A model generated the notes under the pieces. That model ran no database searches, was not told the DNA's origin, and worked only from the letters and a program-made list of their open reading frames with translations. Below, in pieces: positions 38,721-52,171 of a stretch of DNA of 64,000 bases. The translations under genes were made by a program, and so were the position numbers. The stretch spans positions 1-64,000 of the forward strand of contig CACMTV010000001.1 of the NCBI GenBank assembly GCA_902616675.1, given 5' to 3'. This DNA is from an uncultured Pelagibacteraceae bacterium (GTDB lineage Bacteria > Pseudomonadota > Alphaproteobacteria > Pelagibacterales > Pelagibacteraceae). How positions within the stretch are numbered: position 1 is the stretch's first letter; each line of letters opens with the position of its first letter.

Positions 38721-40598
38721 TTATTTTTCTAAAAAGCTCTTAAGTTGTTTTGATCTGCTTGGATGCTTTAGTTTCCTAAGGGCTTTGGCCTCAATTTGTC
38801 TTATTCTCTCTCTTGTAACAGAAAATTGTAGTCCAACTTCCTCAAGAGTATGATCGGTATTCATTCCAATGCCAAATCGCATTCTTAGAACTCTTTCCTC
38901 TCTTGGTGTTAGAGATGCTAGAATTTTTGTAGTTGACTCACTTAAATTTGACTGTATCGCAGTATCTAGAGGTTGAAGAGCATTTTTATCCTCAATAAAA
39001 TCCCCGAGACTGCTATCTTCTTCATCACCTACTGGAGTTTCAAGTGAAACGGGTTCTTTAGCGATTTTTAAAACTTTTCGCACTTTCTCAAGTGGCATAG
39101 CAAGTTTTTTTGCGAGCTCTTCTGGAGTTGGTTCTCTTCCAAATTCACTCATAATCTGTCTTTGAGTTCTGACTATTTTATTTATAGTTTCGATCATGTG
39201 TACTGGAATACGAATTGTTCTAGCTTGATCTGCAATCGATCTTGTAATTGCTTGTCTAATCCACCAGGTTGCATAGGTTGAGAATTTATAGCCTCTTCTG
39301 TACTCAAATTTATCAACTGCTTTCATTAAACCTATATTTCCCTCTTGTATCAAATCTAAAAACTGCAAGCCTCTGTTAGTATATTTTTTTGCAATTGATA
39401 TAACTAATCTTAGATTTGCCTCAACCATTTCTTTTTTTGCAATTCTAGACTCTCTTTCTCCTTTTTGAATTCTACTTACAAGTCTTTTAAATTCTCCAAC
39501 TGAGATACCAATTTTTTTACTGAATTCTACTAATCTATCTCTTATTTCGGCGAAATCTTTTTTAAATTTTTTGAAAAAAGATTTCCATAGTGAATTTTGG
39601 TTAAGAAAAGTCTCAAATTTTGGATTAATTTCATTTCCGATATAGTACTTCAAAAACTCTTCTCTAGAAATCTTATTATCCGTTGCAAGTCTTAACAAAA
39701 CACCTTCCAAGGAAACAATTTTTTTATTTTCTTTATAATGAGACTGCACAAGTTCCTCAACAACATGGGGCGCTATTTGTAAATTTTTAAAGTTATCAAC
39801 CAAAATTGATTGAATTTTCTTAAAATTTTTATTTTTGGAAACAGACAGTTCTTTACCTGATAATATACATTCTAAATTTTCTTTTTGATATTTTTGCAAC
39901 TTTAAATAGTTTTTATTTAAAGATTCTAAAAGTTTTAAAATCTTAGGTTTGATTTCTTCTTCCATTTTTGCAAGTGATAAATTAAATTCATCTTCCTCGG
40001 TAACTTCACTTTTTTCATCAGGATTATTTTCTTTTTCTTTATCGCTTTTTTCATCTTTTACTTTTGCTTTTTTCTCGGCCCCTTTTTTGATTTTTACCTC
40101 ATCATCCTCTGAAGCTTCGAAATCCTCATAAGTTGAATCAATATCTATGATATCTCTTACCAACATTTCTTGATTTTCAATTTTATCTTTCCACTCTGAA
40201 ATTTTTTTTCCTACTATTGGGCTTTGAGTAAGCGCATTAGTCATGACATCTTTCCCGGCTTCAATTCTTTTTGCTATAGCGATTTCACCCTCTCTTGAAA
40301 GTAATTCAACACCACCCATCTCACGTAAATACATTCTTATTGGGTCATCACTTTTTTCGGATGTTTTTTCCTCAGTATTGCTTGAAGACTCTTTTTTCTT
40401 ATTAGATTGATATTCTGATTTTTTTTCTACTAAAGTAATTTTATTATCGGCAATAATTAAAAATGCTCTTTCGGTATTTTCAAAAGATCCACCTCTTTTA
40501 CCTAAGGATTTACCAAGTTCTTCGTAAGTTATGAAACCACGGTTTTTTCCTTTTTCTAGAATTCTCTCAAAAGATTTTGTAATAAGTTTTTCGGCCAT
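38721..40598 (-). CDS. rpoD: RNA polymerase housekeeping sigma factor RpoD
   Basis: 625 residues. Region 1.1 (about 1-60), region 1.2 [21 protein letters not shown], region 2 [63 protein letters not shown] (key pieces [11 protein letters not shown] and [13 protein letters not shown]), region 3, and region 4 [27 protein letters not shown]. The non-conserved region carries a Lys/Glu/Asp low-complexity segment (about 165-205). It precedes nothing on its strand; dnaG is 58 bases upstream, the standard alphaproteobacterial order. Confidence 0.98.
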   Translation of the reverse strand: MAEKLITKSFERILEKGKNRGFITYEELGKSLGKRGGSFENTERAFLIIADNKITLVEKKSEYQSNKKKESSSNTEEKTSEKSDDPIRMYLREMGGVELLSREGEIAIAKRIEAGKDVMTNALTQSPIVGKKISEWKDKIENQEMLVRDIIDIDSTYEDFEASEDDEVKIKKGAEKKAKVKDEKSDKEKENNPDEKSEVTEEDEFNLSLAKMEEEIKPKILKLLESLNKNYLKLQKYQKENLECILSGKELSVSKNKNFKKIQSILVDNFKNLQIAPHVVEELVQSHYKENKKIVSLEGVLLRLATDNKISREEFLKYYIGNEINPKFETFLNQNSLWKSFFKKFKKDFAEIRDRLVEFSKKIGISVGEFKRLVSRIQKGERESRIAKKEMVEANLRLVISIAKKYTNRGLQFLDLIQEGNIGLMKAVDKFEYRRGYKFSTYATWWIRQAITRSIADQARTIRIPVHMIETINKIVRTQRQIMSEFGREPTPEELAKKLAMPLEKVRKVLKIAKEPVSLETPVGDEEDSSLGDFIEDKNALQPLDTAIQSNLSESTTKILASLTPREERVLRMRFGIGMNTDHTLEEVGLQFSVTRERIRQIEAKALRKLKHPSRSKQLKSFLEK

Positions 40599-40656
40599 AA
40601 GATGAATAAGATAGTGGAATATATATAAACACTAAATATTAAAAATCTATCTTTAA

Positions 40657-42438
40657 TTAATCCCTATTTATTTGATTTTTGAGCTTAAGTAGTTCTGAAT
40701 AGGCATTTTCTTCCATATTGTTAATTAATTTCCTCTCTAGAGATTCTATCTTTTTTTTATTTTGGCCTTCAATTAGATCGTTCATAAAGTCCTCGAATAG
40801 TTCTTTAATTTGCTCATAATTTTTTTTATTAACTATCAGTTTAAGATTTGAATTTTCAACAATATTTTCAACTAAATTGGGATTAATTTTAATGGCTTCA
40901 TTTTCTATTTCTTTTTCTGCTCTATTTGAATTTATTTGATTAATTAACAAAGTTTTTAATTTTTCATTTTCAGAGTTAGAAAAAGTTATTTGCGATATAC
41001 TTTCAAGGCTGTTTTTAATAGCTTTTCCGTAAAATATCATTATAAAAAGTATAGAAAATTCGACCAAATTTTCTCTCGTTAGATCCTTTTTCTGCAAATG
41101 AATTTTTTTTGTTTCATTAAGAACTTTAAAATTTTTTTGTTTGGAATAATTATAATTGACTCTTTTATTTACATTTGGAGTTAGATTATTAATTTTAGTT
41201 AAAAAGTCTTCTAGAATATATTTTTTAAGAGTGTCGTCTTTTATTAAAAAACATAATTTTCTCATTTGTTTTTCAAATCTTGTTACTTCATATGGATTGT
41301 TAACATTTATCTTGTTTACATAAGAATCCCAAATAAAAGATTGAATAATATTTTTTCTTTCTAAGAATTTTAAAAAACCTTCTTTGCCTAATTCTTTTAT
41401 TATGTCATCAGGATCTTTTCCTTGATGAAGTATTGAAAAGTAAATTCTATTCTCTTCATTTATAAAAGGAATTAATCTTTCAGCTATTCTAAGTGCAGCT
41501 TGCTGACCGCTTTTATCTCCGTCTAAACATATAATTGGATTTGAAAAAAATTTCCAAATTAAATTAATTTGACTCTCTGTGATAGCTGTTCCACAATTAG
41601 ATATAACATTTTTAATTCCTCTCGAATAAAGAGATATGACATCCATATAACCTTCAACTATTATTACCTCTTTTGTATTAGACCTTTCATCTTTAGCAAG
41701 ATTCAAATTAAACAATTGTTTACCTTTTTTAAAGAATTCTGTTTCTGGAGAATTTATGTATTTAGCTAAATTTTCACCATTAATAATTCTTCCTCCAAAA
41801 GCTACAACATCTCCGGATAAATTAAATATCGGGAAAATAATTCTATTTTTAAATCTATCAATATATTTTTTGTTTTTTTCGATAAAATAATACAATCCTG
41901 TCGACTTAATATCATCTATAGAATATTTTTTTGATAATTCATTAAAAAAATTATTTATTGGCACATATCCTAATTGAAATTTTTTTATTGCTTCTTCAGA
42001 TAATTTTCTTTTTTTTAAATAATCTAAAGCAAAAGAATTTTTCTTATCGAATAATTGATTTTGGAAATAATCTGAGTATTCTTTTATTATTTTTTTATAC
42101 TTGCTGTACTTCTCCTCTTTTTCTTTATCGAATTTTGAAAATTTATAAGGTTGCATCCCTGCTTCTGAGGCTAAAACTTTTACTGCTTCCCCAAATCCTA
42201 AGGACCTCGTCTTCATTAAAAAATCAAAAACATTTCCATGCTCGCCTGTGCTAAAACAGTGATAAAATCCCTTTTCATCATTAATAGTAAAGGATGGTGT
42301 TTTTTCATTTTTAAAAGGAGACAACCCAATGAATTCTTTTCCCCGCTTTTTAAGCTGAACATACTTACCTGCTATTTGAGACACTTTTACCCTGAGTTTA
42401 ATTTCATCTAAATATTCTTTTGGATATTTCATTTTCAT
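40657..42438 (-). CDS. dnaG: DNA primase DnaG lacking zinc-finger ligands
   Basis: 593 residues: N-terminal CHC2-type domain, TOPRIM (VIIVEGYMDVISLYSRGI, then CLDGDKSGQQAA), and a C-terminal helicase-binding region. In the usual zinc site Cys40-x2-His43...Cys61-x2-Cys64 this protein has Ser40, Lys43, Cys61 and Thr64 (FIGLSPFKNEKTPSF and YHCFSTGEHG), so it cannot bind zinc as in E. coli. Other alphaproteobacterial primases also show SPF-type changes here, as I recall. It synthesises replication primers. It follows yqeY (4-base overlap) and is upstream of rpoD. Confidence 0.96.
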   Translation of the reverse strand: MKMKYPKEYLDEIKLRVKVSQIAGKYVQLKKRGKEFIGLSPFKNEKTPSFTINDEKGFYHCFSTGEHGNVFDFLMKTRSLGFGEAVKVLASEAGMQPYKFSKFDKEKEEKYSKYKKIIKEYSDYFQNQLFDKKNSFALDYLKKRKLSEEAIKKFQLGYVPINNFFNELSKKYSIDDIKSTGLYYFIEKNKKYIDRFKNRIIFPIFNLSGDVVAFGGRIINGENLAKYINSPETEFFKKGKQLFNLNLAKDERSNTKEVIIVEGYMDVISLYSRGIKNVISNCGTAITESQINLIWKFFSNPIICLDGDKSGQQAALRIAERLIPFINEENRIYFSILHQGKDPDDIIKELGKEGFLKFLERKNIIQSFIWDSYVNKINVNNPYEVTRFEKQMRKLCFLIKDDTLKKYILEDFLTKINNLTPNVNKRVNYNYSKQKNFKVLNETKKIHLQKKDLTRENLVEFSILFIMIFYGKAIKNSLESISQITFSNSENEKLKTLLINQINSNRAEKEIENEAIKINPNLVENIVENSNLKLIVNKKNYEQIKELFEDFMNDLIEGQNKKKIESLERKLINNMEENAYSELLKLKNQINRD

Positions 42439-42887
42439 TTTAAAAATTCTTTAATAACTTTGCTTACATTTGAAAAATCCAGTACATCTCCATAATCTTT
42501 TTTAAGAGCTGCCATTACTTTTCCCATATCTTTAATTGAATTTGCTCCTAAGTTCTCGATTACCTTTTTGCAAATATTTTTAGTTTCTTCCTCGCTCATT
42601 TGTTTTGGTAAAAAATTATTAATAATAGAAATTTCATCTTGTTCTTTTTTAAGCAAATCTTCTCTACCAGCTTTCTTGTAAGCGATACACGAATCATTTC
42701 TCTGTTTATTCATCTTTTTTAAAATTGAAATGATCTCTTGATCCTTAAGGGAACCTTCTCTGACTTTTGAAGCTATTTTATAATCTTTAATTGCTGAAAT
42801 TATAAGTCTTAAAGTTGGAAAGACTGTTTTATCTTTATTTTTAAGACTTTCGTTTAATTTTTCTTCAATTTTTTTTTCAAGAGACAT
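42435..42887 (-). CDS. GatB/YqeY-domain protein
   Basis: 150 residues, the free-standing GatB/YqeY helical domain: MSLEKKIEEKLNESLKNKDK, FPTLRLIISAIKDYKIASKVR, IISILKKMNKQRNDSCIAYKKAGREDLLKKEQDEISIINNFLPKQMSEEE (key KQRNDSI-like segment and LPKQMSEEE), NSIKDMGKVMAALKKDYGDVLDFSNVSKVIKE. The domain resembles the tail of the tRNA-Asn/Gln amidotransferase B subunit that contacts tRNA; the separate protein's job is not settled. It is the first gene of yqeY-dnaG, divergent from carA across 123 bases. Confidence 0.88.
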   Translation of the reverse strand: MSLEKKIEEKLNESLKNKDKTVFPTLRLIISAIKDYKIASKVREGSLKDQEIISILKKMNKQRNDSCIAYKKAGREDLLKKEQDEISIINNFLPKQMSEEETKNICKKVIENLGANSIKDMGKVMAALKKDYGDVLDFSNVSKVIKEFLK

Positions 42888-42939
42888 TTATATTTACTAA
42901 GTTTAATCACAAATTATATTTAAAATAAAAAGATCTTTC

Positions 42940-42968
42940 TTGACGATTTTTAAAGTTTTTCATATGTT
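42940..42968 (+). promoter_or_regulatory. Promoter of carAB
   Basis: TTGACG (42940-42945) and TATGTT (42963-42968) are 17 bases apart, sigma-70-like. The predicted start is near 42975, giving a leader of about 36 bases. I see no PyrR or attenuator-like stem-loop in the leader. Confidence 0.5.
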
Positions 42969-43010
42969 TCGCAAAATCATGTTTATAAGTTTTTTACTTT
43001 AACTCATGAG

Positions 43011-44219
43011 TTGTATTTGAAACAGATTGATCAATATATAAACTCAAAAAATAATCTTAAAAAGATCAATTGTACCGCTGTTTTAGTTCTTGAAAACGGA
43101 AAAATATTCAAAGGATTTGGTTTAGGTTATGAGAGCTCTGTAACTGGGGAGGTATGTTTCAACACTTCAATTACTGGTTATCAAGAAATAATTTCAGACC
43201 CTTCATACGCAGAACAAATTATTAACTTTACATTTCCACATGTAGGAAATGTAGGAACAAATAATGAGGATCATGAGTCTGATAAGATTTGGACGAAAGG
43301 AGTAATTTTTAATACTGAAATTACCAATCCCTCAAATTATCGTTCATTAAGACATTTAGATTTGTGGTTAAAAAAAAATCAAGTTGTCGGAATAACTGGT
43401 ATTGATACTAGAAACTTAACAAATTTTATTAGGGATAAAGGGGCTCCTAAAGGAACTATATCTTTTTTGAAAAATGGAAGATTTAATATAAATAAAATTC
43501 TTAAGGATACAAAAAAATGGAGCGGTTTAAAGAATTTAGATTTAGCAAAACAAGTCACGACTAAAAAAAATTATACTTGGAATGATTTTAAAACTTGGAA
43601 AAAGGGTTCGGGTTTTATTAAAAATAAAAAAAAATCCCTCCATGTTGTAGCTATAGATTATGGAATAAAGAAAAACATTCTAAGATATTTTTCTGACTTT
43701 AATTGTAAAGTAACAATTGTTTCATGCAAGACAAGTGCTAATGATATTTTAGAATTAAAACCTGATGGGATATTTTTATCTAATGGCCCAGGAGACCCTG
43801 CAGCTACCGGAAAGTATGCGATTCCGATTATAAAAAAATTCATAAAAAAGAATCTGCCTGTATTTGGAATTTGCTTGGGTCATCAATTACTAGGATTATC
43901 TTTAGGTGCAAAAACAAAAAAAATGAGTTTGGGTCATAGAGGCGCTAACCATCCAGTAAAAAATATGATTAAAGGAAATGTTGAAATAACAAGTCAAAAT
44001 CACGGATTTGAAATAGTCAGAAAAAATTTACCAAAAAATATTCAGATTACTCATCAATCTCTTTTTGATAATAGTATAGAGGGGATAAAGCTTAAATCTA
44101 AACCAGTTTTTTCAGTTCAATACCACCCAGAGTCAAACCCGGGACCACAAGATAGTATTTATTTATTTGAAGAATTTATAAAAAGTATGAAACAAAATGC
44201 CAAAAAGAAAAGATATTAA
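43011..44219 (+). CDS. carA: Carbamoyl-phosphate synthase small subunit
   Basis: 402 residues from a TTG; no ATG is available (the nearby ATG at 43006 is out of frame and stops at once). A second TTG two codons later is equally possible, so the first few residues are uncertain. N-domain: [49 protein letters not shown]-terminal glutaminase: [25 protein letters not shown] (catalytic Cys), [21 protein letters not shown] (His, Glu). It supplies ammonia to CarB for pyrimidine and arginine synthesis. Overlaps carB by 23 bases, so the two are coupled. Confidence 0.96.
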   Translation: MYLKQIDQYINSKNNLKKINCTAVLVLENGKIFKGFGLGYESSVTGEVCFNTSITGYQEIISDPSYAEQIINFTFPHVGNVGTNNEDHESDKIWTKGVIFNTEITNPSNYRSLRHLDLWLKKNQVVGITGIDTRNLTNFIRDKGAPKGTISFLKNGRFNINKILKDTKKWSGLKNLDLAKQVTTKKNYTWNDFKTWKKGSGFIKNKKKSLHVVAIDYGIKKNILRYFSDFNCKVTIVSCKTSANDILELKPDGIFLSNGPGDPAATGKYAIPIIKKFIKKNLPVFGICLGHQLLGLSLGAKTKKMSLGHRGANHPVKNMIKGNVEITSQNHGFEIVRKNLPKNIQITHQSLFDNSIEGIKLKSKPVFSVQYHPESNPGPQDSIYLFEEFIKSMKQNAKKKRY

Positions 44220-47200
44220 AAAAATTTTAGTAGTTGGTGCTGGTCCTATTATCATTGGTCAGGCCTGTGAGTTTGATTATTCAGGTACGCAAGCATGTAA
44301 AGCTTTGAAAGATGAAGGTTATAGAGTTATTTTAATAAATTCTAATCCAGCAACGATTATGACTGATCCAGATATTGCTGATAAAACATATATTGAACCT
44401 ATTACTTTAAAAGTTCTAGAAAAAATTTTAGTTAAAGAAAAACCAGACGCAATTCTTCCAACAATGGGAGGCCAAACTGCATTAAATTTAGCCATGGAGG
44501 CAGAAAAAAAAGGTATTCTTAGAAAATATAAAATTGAACTTATCGGCGCTAATTCTAAAGCCATTTCAAATGCTGAAGATAGAAAAAAGTTTAGAAAAAA
44601 TATGCTTGATATTGGTTTAGATCTCCCCAAATCAAAAATTGTAAATAATTTTAATCAATCTTCAAAAGTTTTAAAACAAATTGGCCTTCCAGCAATAATA
44701 AGACCTGCTTTTACACTAGGAGGACTAGGGGGAGGTATAGCTAAAAGTAAAAAAGAATTTTTTAAAATTATTGAAAATGGTCTTCACGAATCTCCGGTTA
44801 ATCAGGTTTTAGTCGAAGAATGTTTAGAGGGTTGGAAAGAATTTGAAATGGAAGTTGTAAGAGATAAAAAAGATAATTGTATTATTATTTGCTCCATTGA
44901 AAATTTAGATCCTATGGGAATTCATACTGGCGACTCGGTTACTATCGCCCCGGCTTTAACTCTTACAGATAAAGAATACCAAGTAATGAGAAATGCCTCG
45001 ATAGCTTGTTTGAGGAAAATAGGAGTGGAAACTGGAGGTTCAAATGTTCAGTTTGCAATAAATCCTAAGGACGGAAGAATGGTTATTATAGAAATGAATC
45101 CAAGAGTATCAAGATCCTCTGCACTAGCATCAAAAGCAACTGGATTTCCGATCGCAAAAGTAGCTGCAAAACTCGCTGTAGGTTACACTTTAGATGAATT
45201 GAAAAATGAAATTACTAAAGTCACTCCAGCTTCTTTTGAACCAACAATAGACTATGTAGTAACTAAAATCCCGAGATTTACTTTTGAAAAATTTTCATCA
45301 TCTTCTGCAGTTTTAGGCACATCGATGAAATCGGTTGGTGAAGCTATGGCCATTGGAAGAAATTTTAAAGAGTCCTTACAAAAAGCTTTGGTTTCTCTTG
45401 AAACTGGTTTCTCGGGTGTAGACCAAATATTTAATTTAAAAGTCAAACAAATTGAGAAAAAACTTGCAGAAAATATACCTAATAAAATCTTGCTAATTGG
45501 TGAGGCTTTTAGAAAAAAAATAAACATCAAAAAGATACAAAAACTTTCAAAAATAGATAATTGGTTTTTAAATCAAATAAAAGAAATAGTAGATAAAGAA
45601 AATGAGATTAAAAAAAACGGTTTACCAAAAACGTATAATGATTTTAATTATATAAAATCAATAGGTTTCTCAGATAAAAAACTTTCTGAATTAGCAAATA
45701 CCACAGAGTATAATGTGAGAAAAATAAGATCAAAATTAAAAATTTTTCCTGTTTATAAAAAAGTAGATACTTGTGCCTCAGAGTTTAAATCATTTACTCC
45801 CTACATGTATTCTACTTATCAAAGAAATTTTTCTGTTAATTCTGAGTGTGAAGCAGATCCATCTAGTAGAAAAAAAATTATTATTCTTGGTGGCGGGCCT
45901 AATAGAATTGGACAAGGTATTGAGTTTGATTACTGTTGTTGTCAAGCAAGTTTTGCTTTAAAAAAAGCTGGGTATGAAACAATAATGGTTAATTGTAATC
46001 CTGAAACTGTTTCAACAGATTATGATACAAGTGACAGACTATATTTTGAACCATTAATAGAAGAATTTGTTTTTAATATTATTAAAAGAGAAAAAGTTAA
46101 AGGGAATTTGGTAGGTATCATAACACAATTTGGTGGACAGACGCCAATTAAGCTGGCCAAGTTTTTACATCAAAACAAACTTCCAATATTAGGAACTCAA
46201 TATACTTCGATCGATTTAGCTGAGGATAGAGATAGATTTAGAAATCTTTTGAATAAATTAAAATTAAAACAAGCTAAAAGTGGAATAGCAAAAACATTTT
46301 CACAGGCATTAAAAATAACTGAAAAAATTGGATTGCCTCTTATGGTTAGGCCTTCTTATGTTTTAGGAGGAAGAGCAATGGAAATTGTACATGAAAAAAA
46401 GCAGCTTAAGAATTTCGTACAAGAGGCATTTAAAGCAGCAGAAAAAAATCCAATTTTAATTGACAAATTTATCGATAATGCAATGGAAGTAGATGTTGAT
46501 GCACTGTCAGATGGCAAACAAGTATTTGTTGCAGGGATCATGCAGCATATTGAAGAAGCAGGCATTCATTCTGGTGACTCGGCTTGTAGTTTGCCTCCGG
46601 TTTCTATCAAACCTTTTTTAATTAAAGAGATTGAGAGCCAAACTAGAAAGTTAGCCCTTGCACTTAAAGTAAAGGGTTTTATGAATGTTCAATTTGCAAT
46701 TAAAAACGATGAAATTTTTGTTATAGAGGTAAACCCTAGGGCAAGCAGAACAGTGCCATTTGTATCAAAAGCAAAAAATCTTCCATTAGCCAAAATTGCT
46801 TCAAGGGTAATGGCGGGTGAAAAATTATCTAAATTTAATTTAAGAAGTAAAACAAAAAAAATGTTTGCGGTTAAAGAAGCGGTATTCCCATTTAATAAAT
46901 TTCCAAATAGTGATCTTTTACTTGGTCCAGAGATGAAATCAACTGGAGAAGTAATGGGTTTCGATGAAAATTTTGGTATGGCTTTTGCCAAAAGTCAAAT
47001 GGCAGCTTCGAACTCGCTTCCTACAAAAGGATTAGCATTTATATCACTCAAAAATAGTCATAAAAATGAAGGAGTAGATTTGGCTAAACAGTTAAGTAAG
47101 CTTAACTTCAAACTTTGCGGTACTGGAGGTACAGCTGAATATATTAATAAGCATGGAATTAAATGTAAAAAGATAAATAAAGTTAATCAAGGATCACCTC

Positions 47201-47421
47201 ATATTGTCGATGTTCTAAATGCAAAAAAAATTGCCTTAGTAATTAATACTGGTGGGGGTAATAGTGAAAAACAACTTAATGATGCTTTAGCATTAAGAAG
47301 AGCTACTTTAGCAAATAAGGTCCCTTATTGCACAAATATGTCGACAGCAAAAGTTTGTATTGAAGGTATTAAGTCTCTCAAAAACAAAGAGATTAAAGTA
47401 ACTTCTCTGCAAGATATTTAA
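44197..47421 (+). CDS. carB: Carbamoyl-phosphate synthase large subunit
   Basis: 1074 residues, two duplicated ATP-grasp halves: first [55 protein letters not shown]; second [56 protein letters not shown]. The C-terminal MGS-like domain (GFMNVQ-beyond, [27 protein letters not shown]) is the allosteric part. The enzyme makes carbamoyl phosphate from bicarbonate, ATP and CarA-derived ammonia. The stop is 2 bases from the convergent oxygenase gene. Confidence 0.98.
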   Translation: MPKRKDIKKILVVGAGPIIIGQACEFDYSGTQACKALKDEGYRVILINSNPATIMTDPDIADKTYIEPITLKVLEKILVKEKPDAILPTMGGQTALNLAMEAEKKGILRKYKIELIGANSKAISNAEDRKKFRKNMLDIGLDLPKSKIVNNFNQSSKVLKQIGLPAIIRPAFTLGGLGGGIAKSKKEFFKIIENGLHESPVNQVLVEECLEGWKEFEMEVVRDKKDNCIIICSIENLDPMGIHTGDSVTIAPALTLTDKEYQVMRNASIACLRKIGVETGGSNVQFAINPKDGRMVIIEMNPRVSRSSALASKATGFPIAKVAAKLAVGYTLDELKNEITKVTPASFEPTIDYVVTKIPRFTFEKFSSSSAVLGTSMKSVGEAMAIGRNFKESLQKALVSLETGFSGVDQIFNLKVKQIEKKLAENIPNKILLIGEAFRKKINIKKIQKLSKIDNWFLNQIKEIVDKENEIKKNGLPKTYNDFNYIKSIGFSDKKLSELANTTEYNVRKIRSKLKIFPVYKKVDTCASEFKSFTPYMYSTYQRNFSVNSECEADPSSRKKIIILGGGPNRIGQGIEFDYCCCQASFALKKAGYETIMVNCNPETVSTDYDTSDRLYFEPLIEEFVFNIIKREKVKGNLVGIITQFGGQTPIKLAKFLHQNKLPILGTQYTSIDLAEDRDRFRNLLNKLKLKQAKSGIAKTFSQALKITEKIGLPLMVRPSYVLGGRAMEIVHEKKQLKNFVQEAFKAAEKNPILIDKFIDNAMEVDVDALSDGKQVFVAGIMQHIEEAGIHSGDSACSLPPVSIKPFLIKEIESQTRKLALALKVKGFMNVQFAIKNDEIFVIEVNPRASRTVPFVSKAKNLPLAKIASRVMAGEKLSKFNLRSKTKKMFAVKEAVFPFNKFPNSDLLLGPEMKSTGEVMGFDENFGMAFAKSQMAASNSLPTKGLAFISLKNSHKNEGVDLAKQLSKLNFKLCGTGGTAEYINKHGIKCKKINKVNQGSPHIVDVLNAKKIALVINTGGGNSEKQLNDALALRRATLANKVPYCTNMSTAKVCIEGIKSLKNKEIKVTSLQDI

Positions 47422-47423
47422 TT

Positions 47424-48086
47424 TTATTTTACTTTCCAGTCAGTTTCAAAAGTAACGTAGTTAATTTGAATACATCTACGCTCCTTTTTTATCTCTTTTT
47501 TTTCCATTCCATGCCAAGAGTTTGGTCCGCTAGTAAAGAAATATCCATAATTATGTTTATAAGGAACAGTTTTTACTTTAGTTAATTTAGTATCGTAGAA
47601 ATCTGTTCCTAAGTTTTCAGATTCGTTATGAAGATTGATAAATACTATAGAGGACATTAACTTTTCTTTAATATCACAATGAGGCTTAAGCCAAAAACCT
47701 TCCCTATCACAAATAATTTCTAGTCTGACGAAAGAGTTGCTTAAGTCTTTTCCAATCAAGCTACCTATTTTAGTGTAAACTTTAGGGGATCTCAGCTCCT
47801 CAATAAAATTTTTAAGGTGTGGAAACTGATTTGCATTTTCTTTAGTTACATAACATCTTATTTTTTTTGCCTTTCCTCCATCTTTGATACCTGAGCGAAA
47901 AGCACCATCTCCCCCATCGAGTGCTCTAGTACCGTCGTAGTTTAAATTTTCTTTCTTAGGATCAACAATATCTGCATTACTAATTTCCTCAATGGCTTCT
48001 TTGGTTAATGGTTGATTAATTTCAAAATGTTCAAAAGGATCATTGAACGATTTAGTTCTGCTTTCTAATGACTTAAATAATTCCAT
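47424..48086 (-). CDS. 2-oxoglutarate/Fe(II)-dependent oxygenase-like protein
   Basis: 220 residues. A double-stranded beta-helix ending is visible: FVRLEIICDREGFWLKPHCDIKEKLMSSIVFINLHNE, where the H-x-D (KPHCD) and the distal His of GPNSWHGMEKKE would bind iron, followed by RRCIQINYV (Arg for 2-oxoglutarate). No signal peptide. It hydroxylates an unknown substrate; the overlap (14 bases) with an ELM1-like gene suggests that both work on the same envelope or protein target. The family is also used in SAR11 for small-molecule hydroxylation, so the assignment stops at family level. Confidence 0.75.
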   Translation of the reverse strand: MELFKSLESRTKSFNDPFEHFEINQPLTKEAIEEISNADIVDPKKENLNYDGTRALDGGDGAFRSGIKDGGKAKKIRCYVTKENANQFPHLKNFIEELRSPKVYTKIGSLIGKDLSNSFVRLEIICDREGFWLKPHCDIKEKLMSSIVFINLHNESENLGTDFYDTKLTKVKTVPYKHNYGYFFTSGPNSWHGMEKKEIKKERRCIQINYVTFETDWKVK

Positions 48087-49023
48087 TTTTTTTTATCTTT
48101 TCGTTAATTATAGGTGATATTCTATTTACCTCGTCAAGTTTGCTATATGACCACAAATCAATTTTATCTGTCAAATCTTTTATTATATTTAATTGTTTAA
48201 ATTGGGAGAAAAATTTTTGGAATCTTAAATTATTCTTACTTGAGTTCATTTGTGCCACATAAATTGGTTTTCCAGTAATTGCAGCTTCAGAAATCATGGA
48301 CGTAGAGTCGCAAGTTACAACAATATAATCTGAAATTGAAAGTGCAGATAAGTAAGCTTTTTTATCTACATCTTTTATAACCATATGATCGTGACCAAAA
48401 GAATTGAAAGCTTTTTTAATAATATCTGATGGAGTTCTGTAAGAAGGTATTACAACTAACTTGTATTTATCCATAGTAAAAATAGATTTTATTTTGTTAA
48501 ATAAAAAATCAATTTCTTTTTCTGAAAAAGTATAATATTTATTCGGTCCGCCAATAATAAAAGCAATTATTTTTTTATTTTCTTTATCAATCTTTAAATA
48601 ATTATTTTCTTTTGAAATTTCCTTTTCAGAAAGATAATGAATTGCTCCGGTTGTTTTGATTACATTATTACCTGATATATTATCATGTTCAGGGCAAATA
48701 ATTAAATCAAATTTGTCTAATGAAACTTTTGGATCTTGAATATGAATCGTAAAGATTTTTTCTTTATACTTTTTTTTTAAAGCTAAAGAGGGTATTACAC
48801 TTTTTCTGCCACAAGAAATAACTACTTTCGAATCGAATATAAATTGATTCTCTAAAACGCTCATAGATATAGGTGTAAGAAATGGTGGTATAAAATTCCA
48901 AAACTTTTTAAGTTTAATTTCTTGATGTTTATAGTTTAAATTCAAAGCTTTTGCCAAGCCTTCGACCTGACTAACCATACCGTGCATACCTTGCGTTAAA
49001 AGGAGTGCTTTTAATTTTGACAT
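48073..49023 (-). CDS. ELM1-like protein, GT-B-type fold
   Basis: 316 residues resembling the mitochondrial-fission ELM1 family (PF06258) found in alphaproteobacteria: LLLTQGMHGMVSQVEGLAKALNL at the start, VVISCGRKSVIPSLALK, HIQDPKVSLDKFDLIICPEHDN, IAFIIGGPNKYYTFSEKEI, VTCDSTSMISEAAITGKPIYV. The fold is glycosyltransferase-like (GT-B), but the bacterial role is not firmly known; it may act on LPS or lipid-linked sugars. Divergent from trxB with only 24 bases between the start codons. Confidence 0.8.
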   Translation of the reverse strand: MSKLKALLLTQGMHGMVSQVEGLAKALNLNYKHQEIKLKKFWNFIPPFLTPISMSVLENQFIFDSKVVISCGRKSVIPSLALKKKYKEKIFTIHIQDPKVSLDKFDLIICPEHDNISGNNVIKTTGAIHYLSEKEISKENNYLKIDKENKKIIAFIIGGPNKYYTFSEKEIDFLFNKIKSIFTMDKYKLVVIPSYRTPSDIIKKAFNSFGHDHMVIKDVDKKAYLSALSISDYIVVTCDSTSMISEAAITGKPIYVAQMNSSKNNLRFQKFFSQFKQLNIIKDLTDKIDLWSYSKLDEVNRISPIINEKIKKNGII

Positions 49024-49047
49024 TTGTTACTATATACCTTCATTAGA

Positions 49048-49995
49048 ATGAATAATAAATCATCTAAACATACAAAAGTGTTGATTCTTGGATCAGGACC
49101 AGCGGGCTACACTGCAGCGATATATGCTGCTAGAGCCCTTCTTAAACCAATTTTAGTTTTTGGGTCTGAACCGGGTGGACAACTTACAACAACTACAGAT
49201 GTTGAGAATTTTCCTGGATTTGCAAAAGTGATTCAAGGGCCGTGGTTAATGGATGAAATGAAGGGCCAAGCTCAAGCTGTAGGCACAGAGATGATCCAAG
49301 ATCATATTAAAAAAGTTGATCTTTTAAAAAAGCCTTTTTCAGCTCATGGCGATAGTGGTCAAGTTTATACTGCAGATAGCATTATTATTTCTACAGGCGC
49401 TCAAGCAAGATGGTTAAATTTAGAATCTGAACAAAAATTTAGAGGATTTGGAGTATCTGCTTGTGCAACATGCGATGGTTTTTTCTTTAAAGAAAAAGAA
49501 GTAGCAGTTGTTGGAGGCGGGAACGCTGCAGTAGAGGAAGCAATGTTTTTAACTAAATTTGCCTCTAAAGTTTATTTAATTCATAGAAGAAATGAGTTAA
49601 GAGCAGAAAAATTATTACAAGAAAAGCTTAAAGCTAACAAAAAAATTCAGATTATTTGGGATAGTGTTGTTGAAGAAGTAATGGGGACAAATGAACCCAA
49701 AGGAGTTAATGGGATTAAAATAAAAAATGTCAAATCCAACAAAACATCTGAGCTTAAAGTTGATGGTTTATTTATTGCAATAGGTCATGACCCAGCTACG
49801 GCTTTATTTAAAGATCAATTAAAAATGGATAAAGAAGGTTATTTGATTACTAAACCAGACTCAACTATTACAAATATACCAGGAGTATTTGCTGCTGGAG
49901 ATGTGAAAGATAAAATTTTTAGGCAAGCAGTAACTGCTGCTGGAATGGGTTGTATGGCTGCACTAGAAGCTGAAAAGCATTTATCTAGTAAATAA
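49048..49995 (+). CDS. trxB: Thioredoxin reductase
   Basis: I choose the ATG at 49048 (MNNKSSKHTKVLILGSGPAG) over an in-frame TTG 24 bases earlier; the product is 315 residues. FAD site GSGPAGYTAAIYAARA, redox-active CATCDG (about 140-145), NADPH site VVGGGNAAVEEAMFL, and late FAAGDVKDKIFRQAVTAAGMG are complete. It reduces thioredoxin with NADPH. The next gene begins 1 base after its stop. Confidence 0.96.
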   Translation: MNNKSSKHTKVLILGSGPAGYTAAIYAARALLKPILVFGSEPGGQLTTTTDVENFPGFAKVIQGPWLMDEMKGQAQAVGTEMIQDHIKKVDLLKKPFSAHGDSGQVYTADSIIISTGAQARWLNLESEQKFRGFGVSACATCDGFFFKEKEVAVVGGGNAAVEEAMFLTKFASKVYLIHRRNELRAEKLLQEKLKANKKIQIIWDSVVEEVMGTNEPKGVNGIKIKNVKSNKTSELKVDGLFIAIGHDPATALFKDQLKMDKEGYLITKPDSTITNIPGVFAAGDVKDKIFRQAVTAAGMGCMAALEAEKHLSSK

Positions 49996-49996
49996 A

Positions 49997-52137
<2,141 letters not shown>

Positions 52138-52171
52138 TTATAATGTTTTTTTTAATTATTAATATCACAGA

